Part shown: piece after piece, positions 33,276 through 41,545 of the stretch
How positions within the stretch are numbered: position 1 is the stretch's first letter
Layout: the number at the start of each line of letters is the position of its first letter
From: Alphaproteobacteria bacterium
Lineage (GTDB): Bacteria; Pseudomonadota; Alphaproteobacteria; UBA9219
Direction: 5' to 3'
Assembly: GCA_028690155.1 (NCBI GenBank)
Contig: JAQVBU010000001.1
Location: 186,001 to 250,000 of the forward strand
Length of the DNA stretch: 64,000 nucleotides
Position numbers and translations under genes: made by a program
Notes under the pieces: generated by a model
What the model saw: only the letters and a program-made list of their open reading frames with translations
Told to the model about the DNA's origin: nothing
Databases searched by the model: none

Positions 33276-34541
33276 CCGTATGGGCCTGTCTGGAGCGTCG
33301 ACTGGAGAGCGGCCTTTTCGTCGCGTCTCGGAAGGAATAAAATCAAGAATCCGGAATTTCAGAGAATCGGTTTTATAGCGTTTGGGCGGATGGTCAAAGG
33401 TTTTCAGACGCTCACAACGACGTTCCGTGCTGGGGTGCGAAGCACTAACGAAATATGAAAACATATTGTAACTGAATTTTGCACAGGCATGCAGCGCAGT
33501 AAGGGCTTTTTCTGTGCGCGTTGTGTCCGCACCGAACAACTTTCCCTTTAGCGCTTCGAGGCGGCCGTTTTGGAACGGCCTCCCGTCTCTTTGTTTAAGA
33601 GAGTGCGCTAGCGTTTTGGGATTTCCGGAGAGGGCGGCGCCAATGCGATCGGCCTGAAATTCAGCCTGACGCTGGCTCAAGGCACTGACGGCAAAAGCTG
33701 AAAGGACAAAAAAGACAATAGGGGAAACGATGGCGGGCGGGCCCATCAATGTGACGAGGAGTCTTTGTTTTTGTGTGTGGTGCTGCTGTATGTGTGCGAG
33801 CTCATGTCCTAAAATACCTTCCAGTGCAGAGATGTCTTCGGTTTCCAAAGATTTCTGATCGAATAGGACATATTTCTTTTTTCGTAAGTCGAGGGCGCCT
33901 GGGCCGTGTTTTTTTGGATCAAGATCCCCTTTCCAGACGCGAATTTCTGGAACGTCGGGAAGACCAAGCCGCTGGCTATAGATTTCCGCTGTTTTTTGGA
34001 GCCGCTCTTGTGCGGCAAGAGCGCGAGCGCTTTTGGCATATTGGGTTGTCTTTCGAAGAGGCGAACGATAACGATTATATATAGGGATAATTCCGTTAAG
34101 AGCCAACGTTGTTAGTGGGACCGCGAGCAACAGTTCGGGCGGGATTGTTTTTGAAGAGGCGCAAAGTTCCAAGGCAGCCAGAGAGAAAAGGGCGAGCTGC
34201 GCGGCCTTTTCTTTTCGGGTGCTTTTCAAGCACGGGGGCGGCGATTCCTGCCCTTTCGTTTGACAGGAGTTCCACGGGAGTGGCGGGACATTTTGAACCG
34301 CGGGGTTTGTCGAAGAAAAGGACTTCATGTCGTTCTTAAATTTTTCAAATATTTTTTGAATGTGTTCACCCGCCGATAATTTATCAGAAAAAGTTTCCTT
34401 AAGATAAGGCCGAATTATTTTCATAAGAAAAACAAGCAAAATGATGCTTAAGGCCCTGTTGTGCCCAAGTCTCAAAACAAACGACTTTGCTTGGTTCCGT
34501 GCTTTTAAAAAGGGATTTCTTTTTAACCGATTCTCGCCCAA
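33243..34541 (-). CDS. M48-family zinc metallopeptidase, membrane-anchored
   Basis: This protein of about 432 residues has the zinc motif HELAHIQQH (His246, Glu247, His250) and a downstream EFQADRIG carrying the third ligand. Membrane segments lie near residues 30-42, 115-150 and 262-285. That resembles HtpX/Ste24-type proteases, which degrade or process membrane proteins. The first codon is TTG; an ATG at 34424 would remove the first hydrophobic segment, so the start is uncertain. It follows the tandem paralogue genes by a few bases and may share their transcript. Confidence 0.8.
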   Translation of the reverse strand: MGENRLKRNPFLKARNQAKSFVLRLGHNRALSIILLVFLMKIIRPYLKETFSDKLSAGEHIQKIFEKFKNDMKSFSSTNPAVQNVPPLPWNSCQTKGQESPPPCLKSTRKEKAAQLALFSLAALELCASSKTIPPELLLAVPLTTLALNGIIPIYNRYRSPLRKTTQYAKSARALAAQERLQKTAEIYSQRLGLPDVPEIRVWKGDLDPKKHGPGALDLRKKKYVLFDQKSLETEDISALEGILGHELAHIQQHHTQKQRLLVTLMGPPAIVSPIVFFVLSAFAVSALSQRQAEFQADRIGAALSGNPKTLAHSLKQRDGRPFQNGRLEALKGKLFGADTTRTEKALTALHACAKFSYNMFSYFVSASHPSTERRCERLKTFDHPPKRYKTDSLKFRILDFIPSETRRKGRSPVDAPDRPIRLSESILRPRP

Positions 34542-34544
34542 CTA

Positions 34545-35102
34545 TCATGGCGTCGGTTGTTTTTGTTGAGGGGCAGGTTGTGTATCCATTCTGCCGGGCT
34601 TTTCTGTTGCGCTGACAACCGGAGCAACGTTTTTCGCATTCTCGGCTTCTTTTCTTTGAAGCTCGAAAGCCGCATCGAACAGGGCGATGACGTTTGGTGC
34701 TTTTATCGTTTCGAGAAGCTTCCTGCCCGTAAGAGCGCCGCTGTCCAAGTCGATGTGACGGACGTCTAAAGATTTGGCGACGTCTTCCAAGGGACCGACG
34801 CGGGCCGCGATGGCCAGCATGTCGTCCATGAGCTTAATCATTCGGATCAAGACGTCAATTCGGGAGCCGTCCAAGGCTTCTTGCGGGACGTTGTGCCCCA
34901 TGTTTTTCGCCGTAGAGAGCAGCGTTAGGTCATACTCCGCGTTCCCGAACATGAGCTCATCTAGGTCTAACAAAGCCTTTTCTTCCAACGTGGCCCCTGC
35001 TTGGATTTTATTTAAGAGATCCGGGGAGATGCTGTTCTTAGATGCCTTAGTGATAGAGACAAGCAGAGCGATTTTGGGGTCGTTCGGTTCTTTAGTAGAC
35101 AT
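34545..35102 (-). CDS. Tandem paralogue B, hypothetical protein
   Basis: This 185-residue helical protein starts at 35102 with GGAGGAAAAA upstream. It shares with the neighbouring 176-residue protein the start MS(T/A)KEPNDP, the block IRMIKLMDDMLAIAARVGPLE and the block PNVIALFDAAFELQRKEAENAK, and ends QKQPTP. The two genes and their leaders are a tandem duplication with a period of about 0.6 kb. No known family was recognised. The M48 peptidase gene follows within a few bases. Confidence 0.6.
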   Translation of the reverse strand: MSTKEPNDPKIALLVSITKASKNSISPDLLNKIQAGATLEEKALLDLDELMFGNAEYDLTLLSTAKNMGHNVPQEALDGSRIDVLIRMIKLMDDMLAIAARVGPLEDVAKSLDVRHIDLDSGALTGRKLLETIKAPNVIALFDAAFELQRKEAENAKNVAPVVSATEKPGRMDTQPAPQQKQPTP

Positions 35103-35185
35103 TTTTTCCTCCAAAGGCCGGGGGTAATTAACGAAGTGAAAGAAGGTTTCTAAAAAGCATGCGCGAGCCAATCCTTGGCCGGCAA

Positions 35186-35716
35186 TCATGGCGTTGGTTG
35201 TTTTTGCCAGAGGGCAAGGCGTGCGTTCGTTCTGATGCGATTTTCCCCCGCAACGTTTTTCGCATTTTCGGCTTCTTTTCTTTGAAGCTCGAAAGCCGCA
35301 TCGAACAGGGCGATGACGTTTGGGACTTCTATTTTTCTGAGAATCTTCCTGCCCACGCCGTCCCAGTCGATGGGCGGGACTTCTAAAAATTTGGCGACGG
35401 TTTCCAGAGGGACAATGCGGGCCGCGATGGCCAGCTCTTTGTCCATGATCTTAATCACTCGGATCAAGAGGTTAATTTGGGAGGCGTCCAAGGCTTCTTG
35501 TGAGACGTCGTGCCCGTATTTTTTATCCAGAGTGAGTAGCTTTAGGCCATAATTCGCTGCCAGGAAATGGAGCATATGATCCCTTAACTCTATCGTTTCT
35601 TTCAACGTGGCTACTGCGTAGATTTCTTTTAACAACGTCGGGGGAAGGCTATTAAAGGCCTCAACAATAGAGTCAAGCTGAGCGATTGTTGGGTCGTTCG
35701 GTTCTTTAGCAGACAT
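35186..35716 (-). CDS. Tandem paralogue A, hypothetical protein
   Basis: This 176-residue helical protein is the upstream copy of the pair. Identity to copy B is highest at both ends and over 35250-35325, where the DNA nearly matches 34624-34699. The middle differs more. The leader (tttcctccaaaggccgggg on the plus strand) is also shared. The function is unknown; the duplicate pair may act together, for example with the adjacent membrane protease, but that is only suggested by order. Confidence 0.6.
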   Translation of the reverse strand: MSAKEPNDPTIAQLDSIVEAFNSLPPTLLKEIYAVATLKETIELRDHMLHFLAANYGLKLLTLDKKYGHDVSQEALDASQINLLIRVIKIMDKELAIAARIVPLETVAKFLEVPPIDWDGVGRKILRKIEVPNVIALFDAAFELQRKEAENAKNVAGENRIRTNARLALWQKQPTP

Positions 35717-35889
35717 TTTTTTCCTCCAAAGGCCGGGGGTAATTAAAAAAGTGATGCCCTAAAAACGCCATAAAAATTATCACAGGAGGCCTATAACACA
35801 GGCTTTATTGCATGGGCAATCCTTTCAAGGTTGCGTGCGTTTGGTTAACATCGCTCCTTGATTGCGTCGGCGGTGTTAAGGGTAAAACA

Positions 35890-35950
35890 AAGCGGTTTCC
35901 CAACCGCTTAAGAAGACGTAGGACAAAAGGCGGCTCGCGCGCTTTTGTCC
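35890..35950. terminator. Two adjacent hairpins before the HDAC-like gene end
   Basis: Stem aagcggtt/aaccgctt (35890-35909) is followed by ggacaaaag...cttttgtcc (35921-35950, with internal pairing). They lie between the convergent-facing end of the deacetylase gene and the start of paralogue A and could act as terminators. No long T-run follows either. Confidence 0.4.
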
Positions 35951-35975
35951 CCACCGTCTTTTCTGTCGGATCGGC

Positions 35976-36938
35976 TCAGGGTGCCGCCAAGAGAGCGCGC
36001 ATCACGGCGGCGGCCGACGAGGCGCTGGCATGGATGTCGTAGCCGCCTTCCAACACGACGATCGTCCGGCTCCGGCACTTTCTTTCGGCAACCGAGAGAA
36101 GGTCGGCCATAAGCCGAAAATAGTCGTCCGTTTCCAACGATTGGCAGCTCTTGTGGTCATTCTTGTGCGCGTCGAAACCGGCCGAGACGAAAAGGCAATC
36201 GAAGGCCTCTTGTTCCAATCTTCCCAACACAAGATCTTTCCATCGTTGAAGCCACGCCTCGCGCGGAAGATGGGGCTCCATGGGCACGTTCAAGATGTTG
36301 CCCGCGCCCGTTTCCTCCGCATAGCCCGATTCGGGCCACAGGGGAAGCTGGTGCGTGCTGCAGAAAAAGACGCTGGGGTCCTTTTCGAAAACGGCTTGGG
36401 TTCCGTTGCCGTGATGCAGATCGAAATCGACGATGGCGACGCGTCCGAGGTTGTATCGTTTTTGAGCGTAGCGCGCGCCGATGGCGATGTTGTTGAACAC
36501 GCAAAACCCCATGGCCTTGTCGGGCAGGGCGTGGTGGCCGGGCGGCCGCACCGCACAGAACGCGTTGGTCGTTTTGCCGGTCAAGACGTCGTCGACGGCG
36601 CCCGTCACCGAACCGACGGCGTAAAGAACGGCGTCGCCGGACTTCGGGCACAGAACGGTGACCTCGCCTTCATCGTAATCGGAAACGACGTCGTTGACCT
36701 CGATTTCCCGATACCCGCTTTGGGGGACGGAGTCGAACACAAAGTCCACATAGGCGGGCGTGTGAACGAGAAGGATGTCCTCCTTGCGTCCCGGCGCGAC
36801 GGCGGGCCATCTCACGTCCTTGAAGGATGGGTCCTTCAAGGCCATGACGATTTCCTTCAAGCGTGCCGAGCGTTCCGAATGATTCACGCCGGGGTCGTGA
36901 TCCACACAATGGGGATCGTAATAGCACGAAGTTGTCAT
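35976..36938 (-). CDS. Histone deacetylase-family (acetoin/polyamine-type) deacetylase
   Basis: This 320-residue zinc-dependent deacylase has all main motifs: RPPGHHA with the His pair, DFDLHHGNGTQ with zinc ligands Asp and His, SAGFDAHKND with the second Asp, and EGGYD with the catalytic Tyr. Bacterial members remove acetyl groups from polyamines, proteins or small molecules. The start overlaps the double GNAT gene by 4 bases, so an acetyltransferase and a deacetylase are co-translated. Confidence 0.93.
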   Translation of the reverse strand: MTTSCYYDPHCVDHDPGVNHSERSARLKEIVMALKDPSFKDVRWPAVAPGRKEDILLVHTPAYVDFVFDSVPQSGYREIEVNDVVSDYDEGEVTVLCPKSGDAVLYAVGSVTGAVDDVLTGKTTNAFCAVRPPGHHALPDKAMGFCVFNNIAIGARYAQKRYNLGRVAIVDFDLHHGNGTQAVFEKDPSVFFCSTHQLPLWPESGYAEETGAGNILNVPMEPHLPREAWLQRWKDLVLGRLEQEAFDCLFVSAGFDAHKNDHKSCQSLETDDYFRLMADLLSVAERKCRSRTIVVLEGGYDIHASASSAAAVMRALLAAP

Positions 36939-37993
36939 AGCGGTTCAGCCGACGTTCTTAGACGGCGCTCCCTGAGTTGAGACGTGGGACGGAGGCTTTC
37001 GTGGCGGGTCTTCTCGGCCACGGCGGCAAGCGCGTCTCCGGAAAGACGGCGGACGACCATGGGATCGTTGCCGTACGACAAAGGTTCCATGCCGTACTGC
37101 CCCAGAACGGGCGTCCAAAAAGAGGTGTCGGCATTATCGATGGTGAAATCGACATGGCCGTCCCACATTTTTTGCCGTTGAGCCTCGGCGAAATAGTCGA
37201 GGATCGAACGGGCAAGAGCCGGATCGTCTCTTTTCAGGGCTACGCGTTCCAGATGAAGGCCGCTTGTCGTCCTGAACGTTGAGTAGTTCCGGTACGCGAC
37301 GGCGGCGCCGACGATCTCGCGGTCGCACGTTTCCGCGACCGCCATGACGAAGTCCCGGTTCACAAGAGCGCGGCCGGACAGGGGCGTGTGTTGGCAGGAG
37401 AAACACGCGGCGACCGCCTCGCTGTCCGCAGGTGTCATGCGACGAACGGTGTAGGGTTCCGCGCCCTCGTCGTCGCGTGGCTCCCGCTCCATCAGACCGA
37501 ACGTGCGCCAGGTATGCCTGTTTTCAAACCGCTCGGCTTTCAGCCCGTCGTAAAAGGCTTGGGCTACATGGTTGCTGTGTGCGCACTCCCATGAAATGTA
37601 GGACACGCCCCGTCGCTGCGCCAGTTGAGCCAGTGCCGACATGGCGAACGATCCGATGCCGTGACCACGCTCGGCCTTTGTGGTGACGATGTCCTCAAGA
37701 TACAGCCCTTCGCCCATCCTGCTGACGCAGGAGGTATAAGTCACGGCGGCCAACGGCTTTTGCGTGGCGTCGTCAACGACAAGAAAGGCGTTGATGCCGT
37801 CGGGGGCGCCCACCGCGTTCCACAACGTGTCGATTTCTTCGCGGCTCTTTGTCGTGCTGGCCGAATGTTGGGCGGCTTGTTCGCAGATCAGGGCGGAAAA
37901 AGCCTCCTTGTACGCTTCGGTGACGGGCTGGACCGCCAAGGACGTGCGCGTCCGTTCTTGAGGGGCAAAGACGCGGAAAGAACAACTTTCCAT
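36935..37993 (-). CDS. Two-domain GNAT N-acetyltransferase
   Basis: This 352-residue protein has a first GNAT domain with the acetyl-CoA loop TKAERGHGIGSFAM (R-G-x-G-x-G/A type) and SWECAHSNHVAQAFYDGL. The second domain from about residue 180 is degenerate and lacks the loop. It resembles proteins with one active and one structural GNAT half. The ATG at 37993 is chosen over a TTG at 38005 because GGAG lies 6 bases upstream. It is coupled to the deacetylase gene. Confidence 0.85.
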   Translation of the reverse strand: MESCSFRVFAPQERTRTSLAVQPVTEAYKEAFSALICEQAAQHSASTTKSREEIDTLWNAVGAPDGINAFLVVDDATQKPLAAVTYTSCVSRMGEGLYLEDIVTTKAERGHGIGSFAMSALAQLAQRRGVSYISWECAHSNHVAQAFYDGLKAERFENRHTWRTFGLMEREPRDDEGAEPYTVRRMTPADSEAVAACFSCQHTPLSGRALVNRDFVMAVAETCDREIVGAAVAYRNYSTFRTTSGLHLERVALKRDDPALARSILDYFAEAQRQKMWDGHVDFTIDNADTSFWTPVLGQYGMEPLSYGNDPMVVRRLSGDALAAVAEKTRHESLRPTSQLRERRLRTSAEPL

Positions 37994-38096
37994 AATAATC
38001 TCCAAAAAATTTTGTAAGGGGTGCCGATATACGGTCTAAACGGGGCTCAAAAGCTGGTGCCCGACAGGAAGGCGGCGCGTGTCAAGAACGGGCCGC

Positions 38097-38276
38097 CTAC
38101 CGTTTTTTGGAGGGTTTTTTCGCGGCGTTGACAGAGGCGTCGATACCGAAAGCCGACGCAGCCGCAGAGCTGAGGGAAAAATCGACGGACGCCGCGTTCC
38201 ACACGCATCCCCGCCCGTCGCCTTCTTGAGGACGAGGCTCAGCAGAGAGTGATTCCGTGTGAAACAAAATTAACAT
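38097..38276 (-). CDS. Candidate small protein of 59 residues
   Basis: This reverse-strand frame, with start at 38276 and TAG at 38097-38099, has a composition that looks protein-like: an acidic start, WNAASVDFSLSSAAASAFG in the middle and a basic KKPSKKR end. The ribosome binding site is weak and distant. It lies in the gap 37994-38491 between the GNAT gene and the DUF3142 gene, where nothing else was found. Confidence 0.35.
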   Translation of the reverse strand: MLILFHTESLSAEPRPQEGDGRGCVWNAASVDFSLSSAAASAFGIDASVNAAKKPSKKR

Positions 38277-38491
38277 GTCAAAACGTCTAACGTCCTTATT
38301 TTCAAGAAATTTTTATCATGGTGCGCCTTTTTCTGTCAAATACTATCATAAAAGTCCGAGAGAAAAGCCGGACGGCGCGCGCCGAATTTTTGTTTTGTCC
38401 ATTCGAGATAGATCCTTAAAAGGAAAAAGCGCGCGTGTTGTCGACCCCCACGCGGTGCCGAGGGATTTGAGGCAAACGGAAGGCTGTTGCG

Positions 38492-39271
38492 ATGAGCCAT
38501 CATTCTTGTTCCGGAAGCAACGTGTTGTCCCATCCGCGTCGCGGTCTTTACGGCGTGGCCGCCTTTTTCTTTATCGTTCTTGTGATGTGGCCCCTTTTCA
38601 AGGAGTTTGCGGTTTTTCAAGACGAAGGACGATCGTATTGGCTTTGGGCCGGCATAACGGAGATGGATCTTCCGGCGGGGAGCGTTGATGCCCTCTATAT
38701 CTATCAGGGCGTGATCGAGAATCGTTCGGGGGAGGTGAGGTACAGCCGACACGGTCTTTTTCCATTTCCCCTGCGGAAAGGAAAAAAGGTTTACCTTGTT
38801 TTCCGGCAGGAGGGCGATTGGCCCGAGGCTCGAGCCATGGCCGCTCTTTACGAAGAAACGGCCTCGGCTTGGCGACGCCACGCCGTGAACGTTCGAGGAC
38901 TTCAAATCGACGCGGACGTTCCAACCTCAAAGCTCGAAGCCTACGGCCGTTATATCGAAGCGCTTCGAGCCGCCCTGCCGCAAACAGAAGGGCTTAGCGT
39001 GACGGGTCTTTGCGACTGGATCGTTCGCGGCGATCCCGCCGCTTTGCGCCGGCTCGCGACGGTGGCGGACGGGATTGTCTTTCAATTCTATCGCGGACGA
39101 AGGCCCCTTGCCGACGAAGCCTTTTATGCCAACGCCCTTAAGAAGGCCAATTATCCTTTTCAGATAGGATTGCTTGAAAAAGGCGGGATTTCGAACGCCG
39201 TTGCGGGTCTTAAAACGAACCCTTACTATAAAGGCGTGGTCTTTTTTATTCAGAAAGAAGGCGCCCCATGA
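38492..39271 (+). CDS. DUF3142 domain protein
   Basis: This 259-residue protein has one N-terminal transmembrane segment (about residues 20-38). The periplasmic domain resembles DUF3142: LDALYIYQGVI-like start (VDALYIYQG), LQIDADVP, LSVTGLCDWIV and a late KGVVFFI. These are GH-like TIM-barrel strand ends, without a proven enzyme activity. Its stop overlaps the next start by 4 bases. DUF3142 proteins commonly pair with a large secreted partner, as here. Confidence 0.75.
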   Translation: MSHHSCSGSNVLSHPRRGLYGVAAFFFIVLVMWPLFKEFAVFQDEGRSYWLWAGITEMDLPAGSVDALYIYQGVIENRSGEVRYSRHGLFPFPLRKGKKVYLVFRQEGDWPEARAMAALYEETASAWRRHAVNVRGLQIDADVPTSKLEAYGRYIEALRAALPQTEGLSVTGLCDWIVRGDPAALRRLATVADGIVFQFYRGRRPLADEAFYANALKKANYPFQIGLLEKGGISNAVAGLKTNPYYKGVVFFIQKEGAP

Positions 39272-41385
39272 AACGCATTCTTCCCGTCCTTTCTCTTGTG
39301 GCGTTTCTTGCCATGGGAGCGCAGGCCTTCGCCTGTTACGGCCCTTTCCCACCCGTTTACGATGCTCCGCCCTATATCGATCCGGACTATCGCCCCTTGA
39401 CGGACTATGTTTCTTACAGCCCCAAGACAAAGTTTGTGCTTCTCATGAAGGACGACGCGCCGTCGTTCGAGGGGCATCTTGATTTTGGCTTTAAGTTTGA
39501 CTGGACTCGGGAGGATGGCTCTTGGGACCGGGCCGGCTTCATCGACCGCGTGCTTCAACGCTATCGCGACGAAATCGCAGGCCTTCTGAAGTCCAAAAAT
39601 ATTGAGGACAAAAGTCTGGAGCTTTTTAAGAAGGACGATGGGTGGGATAGGGGCTGCTCGCGAAGCATGATCGATCGATACGCTTCTTTTTTGCGGGCCG
39701 TTTTCGCCGACCCCGCCGTGACGGGCGGGTACGACTTGTTCGTTGACGCAAGGCAAAAAATTCCCGCCGTTTGCAAAAGTCCCCGCGCCTCGACGGCGGC
39801 GGAGGATCTGGCGGCTTTGAAAAAGATGCCCGGAACAGGCTTGTATCCGTTGTATTTGGAAGCGACGCAGGCTCTTTATAAAAAAGATTTCGACAAGGCC
39901 CTGAAAGGGTTCAGGGAACTCGCCGCGCGGCAACGACCGTCGTCCTGGCTTCATCAGGCGGCTCTTTACATGATTGCCCGTACGGAACTGGTCGCTGCGC
40001 AAGCCCCATGGGACGGCTATCGCAGAGAGGGTGTCGATCAACAACGGCTGAGCGCGGCGAAAAGAGATTTCGAGGCCTATGTCGCCCAGTATCCGTCCGG
40101 ACTTTATGCGAAAAGCGCGCGTGGGATCCAACGGAAAATCATGTTTTTGGCGGACGACCAGGCTTCGCTAGATGACGCTGTTGCCGCTTACTTCAACAAT
40201 GTGTTCGCGGATTTTCCGCCCTCTTCCGAGGCGGCGATCCGTCGGAGCGCCGAGGCCTTCGCCGAATACAAGAACTTCCATAAAGGGGCACCCTCTCCCG
40301 AGAAAGACAGCCTTTTTGCGCTGGCGTACAAGCTTTTCCGTTCGAAAGAGGGGGTGCCTGAAGAGTGGTGGTCCGCTGCCGCGGACGCGTTACAAAAAAG
40401 AGAGGACCGCGCGACGCGGCCCGCGTTGTTTCGCTTTGTCCAGGCGTACCTTCTTTTCCGTCAGAAAGAGTATGACGCGTTGCTGAAACGGACTCCGCCC
40501 GAAGAGACGCTTCAAAACACGGTCCTCTCTTTGAGCACCGAAGTTTTGAGGGCGCGGGCCTTGGCGGGGAAAAACGACATTCCCGCCGCCATCGCGGCCT
40601 GGCGCCGCATCGCCTCCGTGGCGCACGACGATCAGTCGCAGCTTCAAATCGCGGCTCTTTATGCGAACGACGGGGACTTCGCGGGCCTTTTCGGAAAAGA
40701 CTCCGGGATAACCAATCCAAACGTCCTTGCCGACTTCGCCGTCTTTGCCACGACGGAAGACGATCTCCGTTCGGTCTTGCGGGACGTCGAGCTCGCCGAG
40801 CCGACACGCACGGCGCTCGAACAGGCGTTGTTCCAAAAGCTCCTTCTCCGGCGCGACTATGCCAGCATGGCCGACCTCTATAAAAAAGCCAAGGGCCCCA
40901 AAGGGTACGCTTCCATCCGTGCCGCCGTCGAAACCTTGGCGCATGACCCCAACGATCCGGCAAGCCTGGTGGCTGTCGCCACCTATATGTATTATCACGC
41001 CCTGATGCCGAAGTCGTCCACCTACAGGGACTTAAGCTTAACGGACTCCGACGCCTTGGCCGAGCTGTCGCTCGCGTGCGTCCCGTGCCGCCGCTACCTT
41101 GAGAACAACGCGTCGTTCGTTCCGCCCATCCAGAACTTCCTTGATGCTGCGGCTTTTTTCGAGCGGACGGGAGAGCGCTCCGATGTCGAGGCCGAGGCCC
41201 TCCATCGCCTCATCGAATGCACCGAAGGCGTCGAGCGCAAGTGGATGTGCCAGTGGTATACGGAATCGGATTCCTCACAAACCAAGCGCCGCACCGCCAA
41301 TCAGGGCGAAAAATGGTTTCGTCGTTTGCACAAGAGATATCCATCCTCGCCGTGGACGGCCAAAACGCCCCATTATTATCCGTGA
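39268..41385 (+). CDS. Large secreted helical-repeat protein, partner of DUF3142
   Basis: This 705-residue protein begins with a cleavable signal peptide (about residues 1-22, ending QAFA|C; a Cys follows, but the lipobox is imperfect). The mature part starts YGPFPPVYDAPPYIDPDY and continues with many Ala/Leu/Tyr-rich helix pairs resembling TPR or Sel1-like solenoids (YKKDFDKALKGFRELA, RQKEYDALLKR). It is co-translated with the DUF3142 gene and probably forms a periplasmic or surface complex with it. Function unknown. Confidence 0.7.
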   Translation: MKRILPVLSLVAFLAMGAQAFACYGPFPPVYDAPPYIDPDYRPLTDYVSYSPKTKFVLLMKDDAPSFEGHLDFGFKFDWTREDGSWDRAGFIDRVLQRYRDEIAGLLKSKNIEDKSLELFKKDDGWDRGCSRSMIDRYASFLRAVFADPAVTGGYDLFVDARQKIPAVCKSPRASTAAEDLAALKKMPGTGLYPLYLEATQALYKKDFDKALKGFRELAARQRPSSWLHQAALYMIARTELVAAQAPWDGYRREGVDQQRLSAAKRDFEAYVAQYPSGLYAKSARGIQRKIMFLADDQASLDDAVAAYFNNVFADFPPSSEAAIRRSAEAFAEYKNFHKGAPSPEKDSLFALAYKLFRSKEGVPEEWWSAAADALQKREDRATRPALFRFVQAYLLFRQKEYDALLKRTPPEETLQNTVLSLSTEVLRARALAGKNDIPAAIAAWRRIASVAHDDQSQLQIAALYANDGDFAGLFGKDSGITNPNVLADFAVFATTEDDLRSVLRDVELAEPTRTALEQALFQKLLLRRDYASMADLYKKAKGPKGYASIRAAVETLAHDPNDPASLVAVATYMYYHALMPKSSTYRDLSLTDSDALAELSLACVPCRRYLENNASFVPPIQNFLDAAAFFERTGERSDVEAEALHRLIECTEGVERKWMCQWYTESDSSQTKRRTANQGEKWFRRLHKRYPSSPWTAKTPHYYP

Positions 41386-41545
41386 CGGCGGCTTGTCGCC
41401 CTTGAAGTCTGTTTTAAAGGGTCGTACACTGAAAAACACCGGAAATTGAAGGGGCTAGGCGTAATGACAGGAGCCGGCGACGGCCGGTTTTTCTTATCCT
41501 GTGTTTTGATCGCGGCACGCTCCACTGAACTTTTGGGATGGTCGT

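Noticed and set aside
36030..36980. 316-codon open frame antisense to the deacetylase gene
   Set aside because: The opposite strand encodes all HDAC-family motifs; this frame is a codon-bias shadow.
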